From Mesostigma viride (Eukaryota; Streptophyta; Mesostigmatophyceae; Mesostigmatales; Mesostigmataceae), in assembly GCA_009746045.1 (NCBI GenBank), contig RPFO01001003.1:1-63857 (forward strand): a DNA stretch of 63,857 nucleotides. The letters run 5' to 3'. Position numbers and translations under genes: made by a program. The notes under the pieces are model-generated. The model was not told where the DNA came from. It made no database searches and saw only the letters and a list, made by a program, of their open reading frames with translations. Of the stretch, positions 53,201 to 63,857 are shown piece by piece; the first letter of the stretch is position 1; every line of letters starts with the position of its first letter.

Positions 53201-56200
53201 TGGACGCTGCACGCTCATGTTTCCGTTGCCCCTGCCTTCCTCACGACCCCAATACTTTTTCCCTTTCTCATACCAATACTTCTTTCCTTTCTCATGCCAG
53301 TACTTCTTCCCTTTCTCATGGGATGCCGCCTCCTGCTCCTTGCCTAGGGACGCTTCCGTGCCACTCTATGCGGCTCGTTCATCAGACAGTCCGTAACACC
53401 CTGTGTTTTGTTGTGGGTTCATCGCATCTGTCCCCCATGTCGCCGTGCGCGCCCCAGCAAGCTCTCCCTGGTGGACCTGGCAGGGTCCGAGAGGGCGTCC
53501 CTGGTGGGTGCCGCCTCGTCTTCCACGCTGCAGCAGGTACGGTGGAGGCTCCCGCATGCCACTTACGTCCCATGATTTCTTGTGTCGTGCACGACTCTGC
53601 CTACCTCGCTGTGTGTGTGGAACTGAGCCGCTGCCTGAGCTTCCATGGTGCACTTCCACCTGAGCTTGTCGTTTCCTGTGCCACTGTCCATCTACGTCAA
53701 ATAGTTGTACGGCTGATTTGTGGGTAAAAAACAAAACAAGATGCATGTAAGCAGAAAATTAGGCTGTTGATATCGATAATGACCTCTTGTTGCCGAGCAA
53801 GCTGCTTAGCTATAGATGTGGGGGATGCAGAAATCCAGCAAACTGATGTCAGCATAATATGGCCTGGCCTGCCCTGCACACACACTGGGCATGGCACGGC
53901 TCTGCCTCAAGTCATTGCTTGGATCTTGTTCGAGCCTGGCAGCCTGCATTCCCACGGTGCCCCTGCTTCATCCACCGTGCCTCTCCATGCTCTCGTGTTC
54001 TCTGGGCGCGCGGGTCCCCAGGAGAGTATTTTTATAAACAAGTCGCTGTTCACGCTGCGCAAGGTGATATCCGCGCTGGCGGAGAGCCCAGCCAAGTTGG
54101 TGCACGTACCCTACCGAGACTCCAAGCTGACCAGCCTGTTGAAGAGCAGGTGCGACGTAGTCTGTGTGCGGCATTCGGTATACCTTTACCCGATATGCAT
54201 GTGTGCCAGGACTACGGCGGTGATTGATTGGTAGATATCCAGCCACGCATCCGATAAATTCTGTCTTTCTGACACAGGGCATATTCAAGAATAAAGACCA
54301 ATGCATATTCAAGAATAAAGACCGAGGCATATTCAAGAATAAAGACCGAGGCATATTCAAGGATAAAGACCGAGGCATATTCAAGAATAAGGACCGAGGC
54401 ATATTCAAGAATAAAGACCGAGGCATATTCAAGAATAAAGACCGAGGCATATTCAAGAATAAGGACCGAGGCGTATTCAAGAATAAAGACCGAGGCATAT
54501 TCAAGAATAAAGACCGAGGCGTATTCAAGAATATAGACCGAGGCATGTTCAAGAATAAAGACCGAGGCATATTCAAGAATAAAGACCGAGGCATATTCAA
54601 GAATAAAGACCGAGGCATATTCAAGAATAAAGACTGCTGTACCAATCATTCCATTGCTAAAGGATCTTGACAAGTTCCTGCTAGAGCGTGGTAAAGTCAT
54701 GTACCAGATAGGGCTTGGCCTTGCTTGTTGTTCGGTTTGGCTGACTCCGTTGTGCCTGCTGGCGTTGTGCGCGCTCCCTCATGCCTTCTAATTACCACAT
54801 CCTTTTGCCTTATGTGTTTCTTTTGTTATGGTGAACGATATGCACATTTTTACCGGTCCATGGCCAATACCTTCATGATTAGTAGAAGAAAAATGCCAGC
54901 CAGGCACAACACTGAAAAGTTGTGTGGCTAGCGAACATGCATGAAACCCACCGAATAATAGATAGTGGCAACTTGATCCCAGGAGAGCGCGAGCCGGTGG
55001 CTTGTGGCAGCGGCAAAACACGGCGGTGAGACGTGGCCACGTGTCCCCCATGGACTAGCCCTTAGTTTGGAAATCACCATAAACGTCCTGACTGACTGCC
55101 GTGTCTAGTTAGCAAGCAAAGGAGGGCACAGGACAGCGCTTGATGAGCGATTCAACCCTGCCACCTCCTCACGGTGCACCAGTAGAGGAATGGTGCGGCT
55201 GGTGTGCGCACTTGTGTGGGGGGGTGCAATTGGCAGCACGCTCGGCTGGTTCTGGTCTCGGCGGAGAATCGGCAAGTTCTTATCCGGCAGCCCTTACAGC
55301 TCGCCTGGCAGGCTAGCTGGCATGCATACCGTGGAAGCAATCTTGTGATCTGGCTAAGCTTTATGTTACGAATCACTTACGAAAACGAGGGGGGCTCTCT
55401 GGCGCTTGCATCCGAGTGGAACGCCCAGAGAGGCATATTGTTTTGCTGCTACGACAAGAAAATGGACACGGCAGTCAGACTGATTTTGCCTCTATGAGCA
55501 CTCTGCATCGCTGGGAAGGGCTAGAAGTGTATGGAGCAGGCTGAGGGCTGTGTGAGCCATGCGCATGCATCGCACTATGGATTGACTTGCCACGTGACCC
55601 CTCTGACCTGACAAGGCCTTATGCCATGTGTGCTCCCACTCCTCGACTGCTGCCAGCCTGGGAGGGACTGCCATGACCCTAATGGTGGCGTGTGTGGCTC
55701 CGAGCGACAAGTATTTCGAGGACAACCTGAGCACCCTGGAGTATGGCAGGTAATGCTTCTTGCCCTTGTGCTGTGCTCTTTTCCCTCAGTGCCCTGGCTA
55801 AGTTTGTACCGGGTGTGCAAGTAGCGCACCTGCTGCTACACGGACCCCGAAGTAGTTGGCTTGGCGTGCAACACTGCTATACCTTTTTTTAGCATAGCAG
55901 CTCTTGTGATTTTTCATTTTGTTTGTGCATGCGTGAGCTTTGTCATATGTGATGTCAACCCTGTGCTGCTCTTCGACAATGTGTGCGTCCTTGGTTCTTT
56001 TAGTCAGCGCAATCTTGGATGTGCCAACGAAGCTTTGGGGGGCTTGAGTACAGGCGTCATGCTGTCAACGGCAACCCCGGCTACAGGCTATGATGGAAGA
56101 GTTAGGGCCCAGCGCGGGCTTGTTCGTAAATAATTCTATGTGCTTGAGTCACCAGTATTGAGTAAGACTCTGTTGGCACCAAGAAGCGGACGTCAGACTG

Positions 56201-57323
56201 TGCTTCTCCCATCAACTGGTGTTTGATTGCTGGTCTTCTTTTGCTTACAGGGCTGAGCTGTGTGGGGTGCACTGTGCTCAGGCTGTAATTAGGGACCGTT
56301 AAGGGAATATCCCAGGACAGCATCACACTTTCTACTGGCCATGAATGAAACACAGGAGACAGGCAAAGCTTACAAAACACTCGGTAAAGAAAAGCAGCAA
56401 TGCACAGGACAATGCTGCCCCGTAGTGGGTGAACCTGCCAAGCAGGTATGGTCTATGGAGGATAAACTTGGTTCATCGAAGGTTTACATTTCACGGACTA
56501 CCCACCGGCGGGAAGACCTTGGCAATGAGCCATGTTCCAGGCATGTGCTATGATTTTCTTGGATCAGGCCATCATCTCCAACCGCCATGCCCAATGCCGA
56601 CACTGTCATGTGATATTCGAGCGGTGGCGTCTGCGCGTGTGTTTCCCTGTTCCTGCGGTGCCACCCGCAGCAAGGCGAAGAACATCTCCAACACGCTGGT
56701 GGTGAATGAGGACCCAAAGACGCGGCTGATCCGCGAGCTGAGGGAACGCGTCAAGTTTTTGGAGGCGCAGCTGGCCGCGCAAGAGACTGTCTACGTGCTG
56801 GGAGGGGAGGGGGCTGAGGAGATGGCAGGCACACCACAGGCCTTGCCCGCTGTGGGCAGTTGGGAGCGTGAGGTATGCTTGCGTCTGTCCTGTCACAACG
56901 ATCCCCGGTCTTCATTAGGGCGCGAAGGAGAATGAGCCATCATCACCATTGACGAGTCCCAAGAACCAACTAAAGAAGCCAAGTCTGCAATTTGTGCATG
57001 CTGTCAAAACTGAGGGGTGTTGGGTAGGGGTGTGGAAGAAGAGGAAGGTTTACAGTGTGCCCAGCCATCTCAACACTTGGTGATTGGTCTCTGTGTAAGG
57101 GGTCCTACCCGTCAACGAATGTCAGATAGAACTTGACGCTTCCTATGTATCCCCAATTATGTGCGTTCCCCTCAAAGCCCTTACCTCCACTTCTGAAGCC
57201 CATGACTGCGTGTTGCAACATCAATGGCTGCCCACCATTGTACTCAGGACCATGAGTATTACTGGCCATTTCTTGATTAGCATGCATCACATGCATCCAT
57301 TTCCGCATGTCCTTGCAGGGAGA

Positions 57324-57371
<48 letters not shown>

Positions 57372-57534
57372 CATGCATGGACGACCCAGGTTTTCCAAGA
57401 GCGACCAGCCTCCTTCCGGGGATGTCGTTAGCGCCCGCTCTGCCAGCGATGCTTCCCCGCCCCTCCCAGACTCGGCGGGCATGAACGGCAGCCACCTTGG
57501 CCGCAGGCTTATGGACAGTGTGGCGTTCATAAAG
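47212..57534 (+). CDS. kinesin motor protein, 12 exons seen, 3' end beyond the window
   Basis: Exons: 47212-47390, 47625-47686, 49503-49610, 50371-50588, 51936-52028, 52462-52578, 52898-53004, 53458-53536, 54022-54149, 55657-55749, 56671-56872, 57319-57534. All junctions are GT-AG with matching phases (534 codons so far). Motor signatures in order: YIRVAVRCRPLLQNEAN; FCFDHVFDA; P-loop FAYGQTGSG-GKTYTMEG split between exons 3 and 4; LGLIPRALGYLFD; SYVQIYKEQVYDLLNP; MASHRMNMASSRSHALF (switch I); LVDLAGSERA (switch II); FINKSLFTLRKVISAL; VPYRDSKLTSLLK; LSTLEYG; AKNISNTLVVNEDPKTRLI (neck). An ATP-driven microtubule motor. Exon 11 begins a coiled coil; exon 12 opens with a run of about 14 Ala. Subfamily not assigned. 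An alternative start is the ATG 12 codons downstream. Confidence 0.95.
47833..48857. repeat. 47-bp minisatellite, about 22 copies, in kinesin intron 2
   Basis: Unit begins GGGCACTGGAGGTGCCGGGG and ends GTAGACATTGC. Variants carry ATATTGC or ACATCGC. Because 47 is not a multiple of 3, all three frames cycle, which explains the long Pro/Ser-rich open frames on the minus strand. Confidence 0.95.
48986..49372. repeat. 17-bp minisatellite, about 22 copies, in kinesin intron 2
   Basis: Unit AGCGCGGGTCAGAAGCA with scattered substitutions (CACAAGCA, CGCAAGCA). It lies 130 bp behind the 47-bp array in the same intron. Confidence 0.95.
50972..51645. repeat. 58-bp minisatellite, about 11.5 copies, in kinesin intron 4
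   Basis: Unit starts CCTTGTGGTGGTGGCGGTGG and ends CCGAAACCCGACACCGT. The main variable site alternates between CCACAGG and CCACCGG. Confidence 0.95.
54277..54635. repeat. 24-bp minisatellite, about 15 copies, in kinesin intron 9
   Basis: Unit GCATATTCAAGAATAAAGAC-CGAG with variants (AAGGAC, GCGTATTC, GGATAAAG). A multiple of 3, hence open in several frames. Confidence 0.95.
57323..57366 (+). repeat. (GCT)n run coding poly-Ala in kinesin exon 12
   Basis: About 14 GCT/GCC codons directly after the exon 12 acceptor. In frame with the kinesin reading. Confidence 0.8.
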
Positions 57535-57664
57535 GTAATCCCGCCTGTTGTGCCTTCTGAATACAGTGATGGGTTTATACTGTAGCTTTTACTGAAGTAT
57601 GGGCAACTCTTAGGACAATAGTTTTTGGTTGGAGCAATTTGTTCAGGCCTTGACTTTCCATCAA

Positions 57665-60600
57665 GGGGGTGGCGCGTGACCACTTGGGTGGATGGCGCGC
57701 GATTCCTCCGGTGGCGCGTGATCACTTGGGTGGATGGCGCGCGATTCCTCCGGTGGCGCGTGATCACTTGGGTGGATGGCGCGCGATTCCTCCGGTGGCG
57801 CGTGATCACTTGGGTGGATGGCGCGCGATTCCTCCGGTGGCGCGTGATCACTTGGGTGGATGGCGCGCGATTCCTCCGGTGGCGCGTGATCACTTGGGTG
57901 GATGGCGCGCGATTCCTCCGGTGGCGCGTGATCACTTGGGTGGATGGCGCGCGATTCCTCCGGTGGCGCGTGATCACTTGGGTGGATGGCGCGCGATTCC
58001 TCCGGTGGCGCGTGATCACTTGGGTGGATGGCGCGCGATTCCTCCGGTGGCGCGTGATCACTTGGGTGGATGGCGCGCGATTCCTCCGGTGGCGCGTGAT
58101 CACTTGGGTGGATGGCGCGCGATTCCTCCGGTGGCGCGTGATCACTTGGGTGGATGGCGCGCGATTCCTCCGGTGGCGCGTGATCACTTGGGTGGATGGC
58201 GCGCGATTCCTCCGGTGGCGCGTGATCACTTGGGTGGATGGCGCGCGATTCCTCCGGTGGCGCGTGATCACTTGGGTGGATGGCGCGCGATTCCTCCGGT
58301 GGCGCGTGATCACTTGGGTGGATGGCGCGCGATTCCTCCGGTGGCGCGTGATCACTTGGGTGGATGGCGCGCGATTCCTCCGGTGGCGCGTGATCACTTG
58401 GGTGGATGGCGCGCGATTCCTCCGGTGGCGCGTGATCACTTGGGTGGATGGCGCGCGATTCCTCCGGTGGCGCGTGATCACTTGGGTGGATGGCGCGCGA
58501 TTCCTCCGGTGGCGCGTGATCACTTGGGTGGATGGCGCGCGATTCCTCCGGTGGCGCGTGATCACTTGGGTGGATGGCGCGCGATTCCTCCGGTGGCGCG
58601 TGATCACTTGGGTGGATGGCGCGCGATTCCTCCGGTGGCGCGTGATCACTTGGGTGGATGGCGCGCGATTCCTCCGGTGGCGCGTGATCACTTGGGTGGA
58701 TGGCGCGCGATTCCTCCGGTGGCGCGTGATCACTTGGGTGGATGGCGCGCGATTCCTCCGGTGGCGCGTGATCACTTGGGTGGATGGCGCGCGATTCCTC
58801 CGGTGGCGCGTGATCACTTGGGTGGATGGCGCGCGATTCCTCCGGTGGCGCGTGATCACTTGGGTGGATGGCGCGCGATTCCTCCGGTGGCGCGTGATCA
58901 CTTGGGTGGATGGCGCGCGATTCCTCCGGTGGCGCGTGATCACTTGGGTGGATGGCGCGCGATTCCTCCGGTGGCGCGTGATCACTTGGGTGGATGGCGC
59001 GCGATTCCTCCGGTGGCGCGTGATCACTTGGGTGGATGGCGCGCGATTCCTCCGGTGGCGCGTGATCACTTGGGTGGATGGCGCGCGATTCCTCCGGTGG
59101 CGCGTGATCACTTGGGTGGATGGCGCGCGATTCCTCCGGTGGCGCGTGATCACTTGGGTGGATGGCGCGCGATTCCTCCGGTGGCGCGTGATCACTTGGG
59201 TGGATGGCGCGCGATTCCTCCGGTGGCGCGTGATCACTTGGGTGGATGGCGCGCGATTCCTCCGGTGGCGCGTGATCACTTGGGTGGATGGCGCGCGATT
59301 CCTCCGGTGGCGCGTGATCACTTGGGTGGATGGCGCGCGATTCCTCCGGTGGCGCGTGATCACTTGGGTGGATGGCGCGCGATTCCTCCGGTGGCGCGTG
59401 ATCACTTGGGTGGATGGCGCGCGATTCCTCCGGTGGCGCGTGATCACTTGGGTGGATGGCGCGCGATTCCTCCGGTGGCGCGTGATCACTTGGGTGGATG
59501 GCGCGCGATTCCTCCGGTGGCGCGTGATCACTTGGGTGGATGGCGCGCGATTCCTCCGGTGGCGCGTGATCACTTGGGTGGATGGCGCGCGATTCCTCCG
59601 GTGGCGCGTGATCACTTGGGTGGATGGCGCGCGATTCCTCCGGTGGCGCGTGATCACTTGGGTGGATGGCGCGCGATTCCTCCGGTGGCGCGTGATCACT
59701 TGGGTGGATGGCGCGCGATTCCTCCGGTGGCGCGTGATCACTTGGGTGGATGGCGCGCGATTCCTCCGGTGGCGCGTGATCACTTGGGTGGATGGCGCGC
59801 GATTCCTCCGGTGGCGCGTGATCACTTGGGTGGATGGCGCGCGATTCCTCCGGTGGCGCGTGATCACTTGGGTGGATGGCGCGCGATTCCTCCGGTGGCG
59901 CGTGATCACTTGGGTGGATGGCGCGCGATTCCTCCGGTGGCGCGTGATCACTTGGGTGGATGGCGCGCGATTCCTCCGGTGGCGCGTGATCACTTGGGTG
60001 GATGGCGCGCGATTCCTCCGGTGGCGCGTGATCACTTGGGTGGATGGCGCGCGATTCCTCCGGTGGCGCGTGATCACTTGGGTGGATGGCGCGCGATTCC
60101 TCCGGTGGCGCGTGATCACTTGGGTGGATGGCGCGCGATTCCTCCGGTGGCGCGTGATCACTTGGGTGGATGGCGCGCGATTCCTCCGGTGGCGCGTGAT
60201 CACTTGGGTGGATGGCGCGCGATTCCTCCGGTGGCGCGTGATCACTTGGGTGGATGGCGCGCGATTCCTCCGGTGGCGCGTGATCACTTGGGTGGATGGC
60301 GCGCGATTCCTCCGGTGGCGCGTGATCACTTGGGTGGATGGCGCGCGATTCCTCCGGTGGCGCGTGATCACTTGGGTGGATGGCGCGCGATTCCTCCGGT
60401 GGCGCGTGATCACTTGGGTGGATGGCGCGCGATTCCTCCGGTGGCGCGTGATCACTTGGGTGGATGGCGCGCGATTCCTCCGGTGGCGCGTGATCACTTG
60501 GGTGGATGGCGCGCGATTCCTCCGGTGGCGCGTGATCACTTGGGTGGATGGCGCGCGATTCCTCCGGTGGCGCGTGATCACTTGGGTGGATGGCGCGCGA

Positions 60601-63600
60601 TTCCTCCGGTGGCGCGTGATCACTTGGGTGGATGGCGCGCGATTCCTCCGGTGGCGCGTGATCACTTGGGTGGATGGCGCGCGATTCCTCCGGTGGCGCG
60701 TGATCACTTGGGTGGATGGCGCGCGATTCCTCCGGTGGCGCGTGATCACTTGGGTGGATGGCGCGCGATTCCTCCGGTGGCGCGTGATCACTTGGGTGGA
60801 TGGCGCGCGATTCCTCCGGTGGCGCGTGATCACTTGGGTGGATGGCGCGCGATTCCTCCGGTGGCGCGTGATCACTTGGGTGGATGGCGCGCGATTCCTC
60901 CGGTGGCGCGTGATCACTTGGGTGGATGGCGCGCGATTCCTCCGGTGGCGCGTGATCACTTGGGTGGATGGCGCGCGATTCCTCCGGTGGCGCGTGATCA
61001 CTTGGGTGGATGGCGCGCGATTCCTCCGGTGGCGCGTGATCACTTGGGTGGATGGCGCGCGATTCCTCCGGTGGCGCGTGATCACTTGGGTGGATGGCGC
61101 GCGATTCCTCCGGTGGCGCGTGATCACTTGGGTGGATGGCGCGCGATTCCTCCGGTGGCGCGTGATCACTTGGGTGGATGGCGCGCGATTCCTCCGGTGG
61201 CGCGTGATCACTTGGGTGGATGGCGCGCGATTCCTCCGGTGGCGCGTGATCACTTGGGTGGATGGCGCGCGATTCCTCCGGTGGCGCGTGATCACTTGGG
61301 TGGATGGCGCGCGATTCCTCCGGTGGCGCGTGATCACTTGGGTGGATGGCGCGCGATTCCTCCGGTGGCGCGTGATCACTTGGGTGGATGGCGCGCGATT
61401 CCTCCGGTGGCGCGTGATCACTTGGGTGGATGGCGCGCGATTCCTCCGGTGGCGCGTGATCACTTGGGTGGATGGCGCGCGATTCCTCCGGTGGCGCGTG
61501 ATCACTTGGGTGGATGGCGCGCGATTCCTCCGGTGGCGCGTGATCACTTGGGTGGATGGCGCGCGATTCCTCCGGTGGCGCGTGATCACTTGGGTGGATG
61601 GCGCGCGATTCCTCCGGTGGCGCGTGATCACTTGGGTGGATGGCGCGCGATTCCTCCGGTGGCGCGTGATCACTTGGGTGGATGGCGCGCGATTCCTCCG
61701 GTGGCGCGTGATCACTTGGGTGGATGGCGCGCGATTCCTCCGGTGGCGCGTGATCACTTGGGTGGATGGCGCGCGATTCCTCCGGTGGCGCGTGATCACT
61801 TGGGTGGATGGCGCGCGATTCCTCCGGTGGCGCGTGATCACTTGGGTGGATGGCGCGCGATTCCTCCGGTGGCGCGTGATCACTTGGGTGGATGGCGCGC
61901 GATTCCTCCGGTGGCGCGTGATCACTTGGGTGGATGGCGCGCGATTCCTCCGGTGGCGCGTGATCACTTGGGTGGATGGCGCGCGATTCCTCCGGTGGCG
62001 CGTGATCACTTGGGTGGATGGCGCGCGATTCCTCCGGTGGCGCGTGATCACTTGGGTGGATGGCGCGCGATTCCTCCGGTGGCGCGTGATCACTTGGGTG
62101 GATGGCGCGCGATTCCTCCGGTGGCGCGTGATCACTTGGGTGGATGGCGCGCGATTCCTCCGGTGGCGCGTGATCACTTGGGTGGATGGCGCGCGATTCC
62201 TCCGGTGGCGCGTGATCACTTGGGTGGATGGCGCGCGATTCCTCCGGTGGCGCGTGATCACTTGGGTGGATGGCGCGCGATTCCTCCGGTGGCGCGTGAT
62301 CACTTGGGTGGATGGCGCGCGATTCCTCCGGTGGCGCGTGATCACTTGGGTGGATGGCGCGCGATTCCTCCGGTGGCGCGTGATCACTTGGGTGGATGGC
62401 GCGCGATTCCTCCGGTGGCGCGTGATCACTTGGGTGGATGGCGCGCGATTCCTCCGGTGGCGCGTGATCACTTGGGTGGATGGCGCGCGATTCCTCCGGT
62501 GGCGCGTGATCACTTGGGTGGATGGCGCGCGATTCCTCCGGTGGCGCGTGATCACTTGGGTGGATGGCGCGCGATTCCTCCGGTGGCGCGTGATCACTTG
62601 GGTGGATGGCGCGCGATTCCTCCGGTGGCGCGTGATCACTTGGGTGGATGGCGCGCGATTCCTCCGGTGGCGCGTGATCACTTGGGTGGATGGCGCGCGA
62701 TTCCTCCGGTGGCGCGTGATCACTTGGGTGGATGGCGCGCGATTCCTCCGGTGGCGCGTGATCACTTGGGTGGATGGCGCGCGATTCCTCCGGTGGCGCG
62801 TGATCACTTGGGTGGATGGCGCGCGATTCCTCCGGTGGCGCGTGATCACTTGGGTGGATGGCGCGCGATTCCTCCGGTGGCGCGTGATCACTTGGGTGGA
62901 TGGCGCGCGATTCCTCCGGTGGCGCGTGATCACTTGGGTGGATGGCGCGCGATTCCTCCGGTGGCGCGTGATCACTTGGGTGGATGGCGCGCGATTCCTC
63001 CGGTGGCGCGTGATCACTTGGGTGGATGGCGCGCGATTCCTCCGGTGGCGCGTGATCACTTGGGTGGATGGCGCGCGATTCCTCCGGTGGCGCGTGATCA
63101 CTTGGGTGGATGGCGCGCGATTCCTCCGGTGGCGCGTGATCACTTGGGTGGATGGCGCGCGATTCCTCCGGTGGCGCGTGATCACTTGGGTGGATGGCGC
63201 GCGATTCCTCCGGTGGCGCGTGATCACTTGGGTGGATGGCGCGCGATTCCTCCGGTGGCGCGTGATCACTTGGGTGGATGGCGCGCGATTCCTCCGGTGG
63301 CGCGTGATCACTTGGGTGGATGGCGCGCGATTCCTCCGGTGGCGCGTGATCACTTGGGTGGATGGCGCGCGATTCCTCCGGTGGCGCGTGATCACTTGGG
63401 TGGATGGCGCGCGATTCCTCCGGTGGCGCGTGATCACTTGGGTGGATGGCGCGCGATTCCTCCGGTGGCGCGTGATCACTTGGGTGGATGGCGCGCGATT
63501 CCTCCGGTGGCGCGTGATCACTTGGGTGGATGGCGCGCGATTCCTCCGGTGGCGCGTGATCACTTGGGTGGATGGCGCGCGATTCCTCCGGTGGCGCGTG

Positions 63601-63857
63601 ATCACTTGGGTGGATGGCGCGCGATTCCTCCGGTGGCGCGTGATCACTTGGGTGGATGGCGCGCGATTCCTCCGGTGGCGCGTGATCACTTGGGTGGATG
63701 GCGCGCGATTCCTCCGGTGGCGCGTGATCACTTGGGTGGATGGCGCGCGATTCCTCCGGTGGCGCGTGATCACTTGGGTGGATGGCGCGCGATTCCTCCG
63801 GTGGCGCGTGATCACTTGGGGTGGATGGCGCGCGATTCCTCCGGTGGCGCGTGATCC
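57665..63857. repeat. 42-bp satellite, about 147 copies, runs off the window
   Basis: Unit starts GTGGCGCGTGATCACTTGGG and ends CGCGATTCCTCCG. Units look identical from the second copy to the last but one. The first has GACCAC for GATCAC, and the last complete one has an extra G (63820). It begins about 130 bp behind kinesin exon 12, so it is probably intronic; the downstream exon is not in the window. Confidence 0.97.

Noticed and set aside
53968-54700. Coiled-coil-like repeat proteins on both strands
   Set aside because: Translations of the 24-bp minisatellite in kinesin intron 9.
57105-63854. Giant open frames of 2236 aa (minus) and 2061 aa (plus) made of 14-residue repeats
   Set aside because: They arise because the 42-bp satellite has no stop in these frames and 42 is a multiple of 3. 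The edges run into kinesin exon 12 and intron sequence. No independent sign of translation.

Overview
The window looks like nuclear DNA of a green alga (prasinophyte/chlorophyte grade). Reasons: two intron-rich genes with GT-AG introns (a MEF2-type MADS-box gene and a kinesin), an interstitial block of the plant-type telomere repeat TTTAGGG, abundant LINE-like and LTR retrotransposons, and a decayed DNA-virus-like integration. I see no rRNA, tRNA or CRISPR. The taxon is an inference.

Layout. 1-8.0 kb: remnant of an integrated polinton-like virus or similar element. It holds a broken packaging ATPase, a tyrosine recombinase with an intact catalytic part, an intact primase/SF3-helicase, and palindromic CCCGTGGGA-type motifs. 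8.0-8.9 kb: non-coding direct repeats and about 62 bp of TTTAGGG repeat. 9.0-38.7 kb: a retroelement nest. It contains (a) a complete LTR retrotransposon (12379-18833) with identical 482-bp LTRs, a CTGAC target duplication, and a pol reading integrase - protease-like - RT - RNase H; (b) a LINE family (EN-RT, ORF2 only) whose 3' end carries a CACGTGAC hairpin and a (TTAA)n tail; (c) a second, degenerate LINE with a different 3' hairpin; (d) separate 'ORF1 units' encoding only an L1-type ORF1 RNA-binding protein, with their own 3' UTR and (TTAA)n or similar tail; (e) fold-back repeats. Nested insertions with clean target-site duplications can be read directly at 24.4-24.8 kb and 25.25-25.32 kb.

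39.3-57.5 kb: two host genes, head to head. The MADS-box gene (8 exons, minus strand, 687 aa) and the kinesin gene (12 exons seen, plus strand, open at the right) share a 1.7-kb intergenic region. Their introns carry a series of unrelated minisatellites (26, 47, 17, 58, 24 and 42 bp periods). The last is a satellite of about 147 near-identical 42-bp units that fills 57.67 kb to the window end and probably lies in a kinesin intron.

How the parts relate: the ORF2 LINEs probably supply the reverse transcriptase that moves the ORF1 units (same tail type, same insertion signature), which suggests a split two-component LINE system. The most unusual single item is the LTR element with protease placed after integrase and non-standard catalytic motifs despite an apparently recent insertion.
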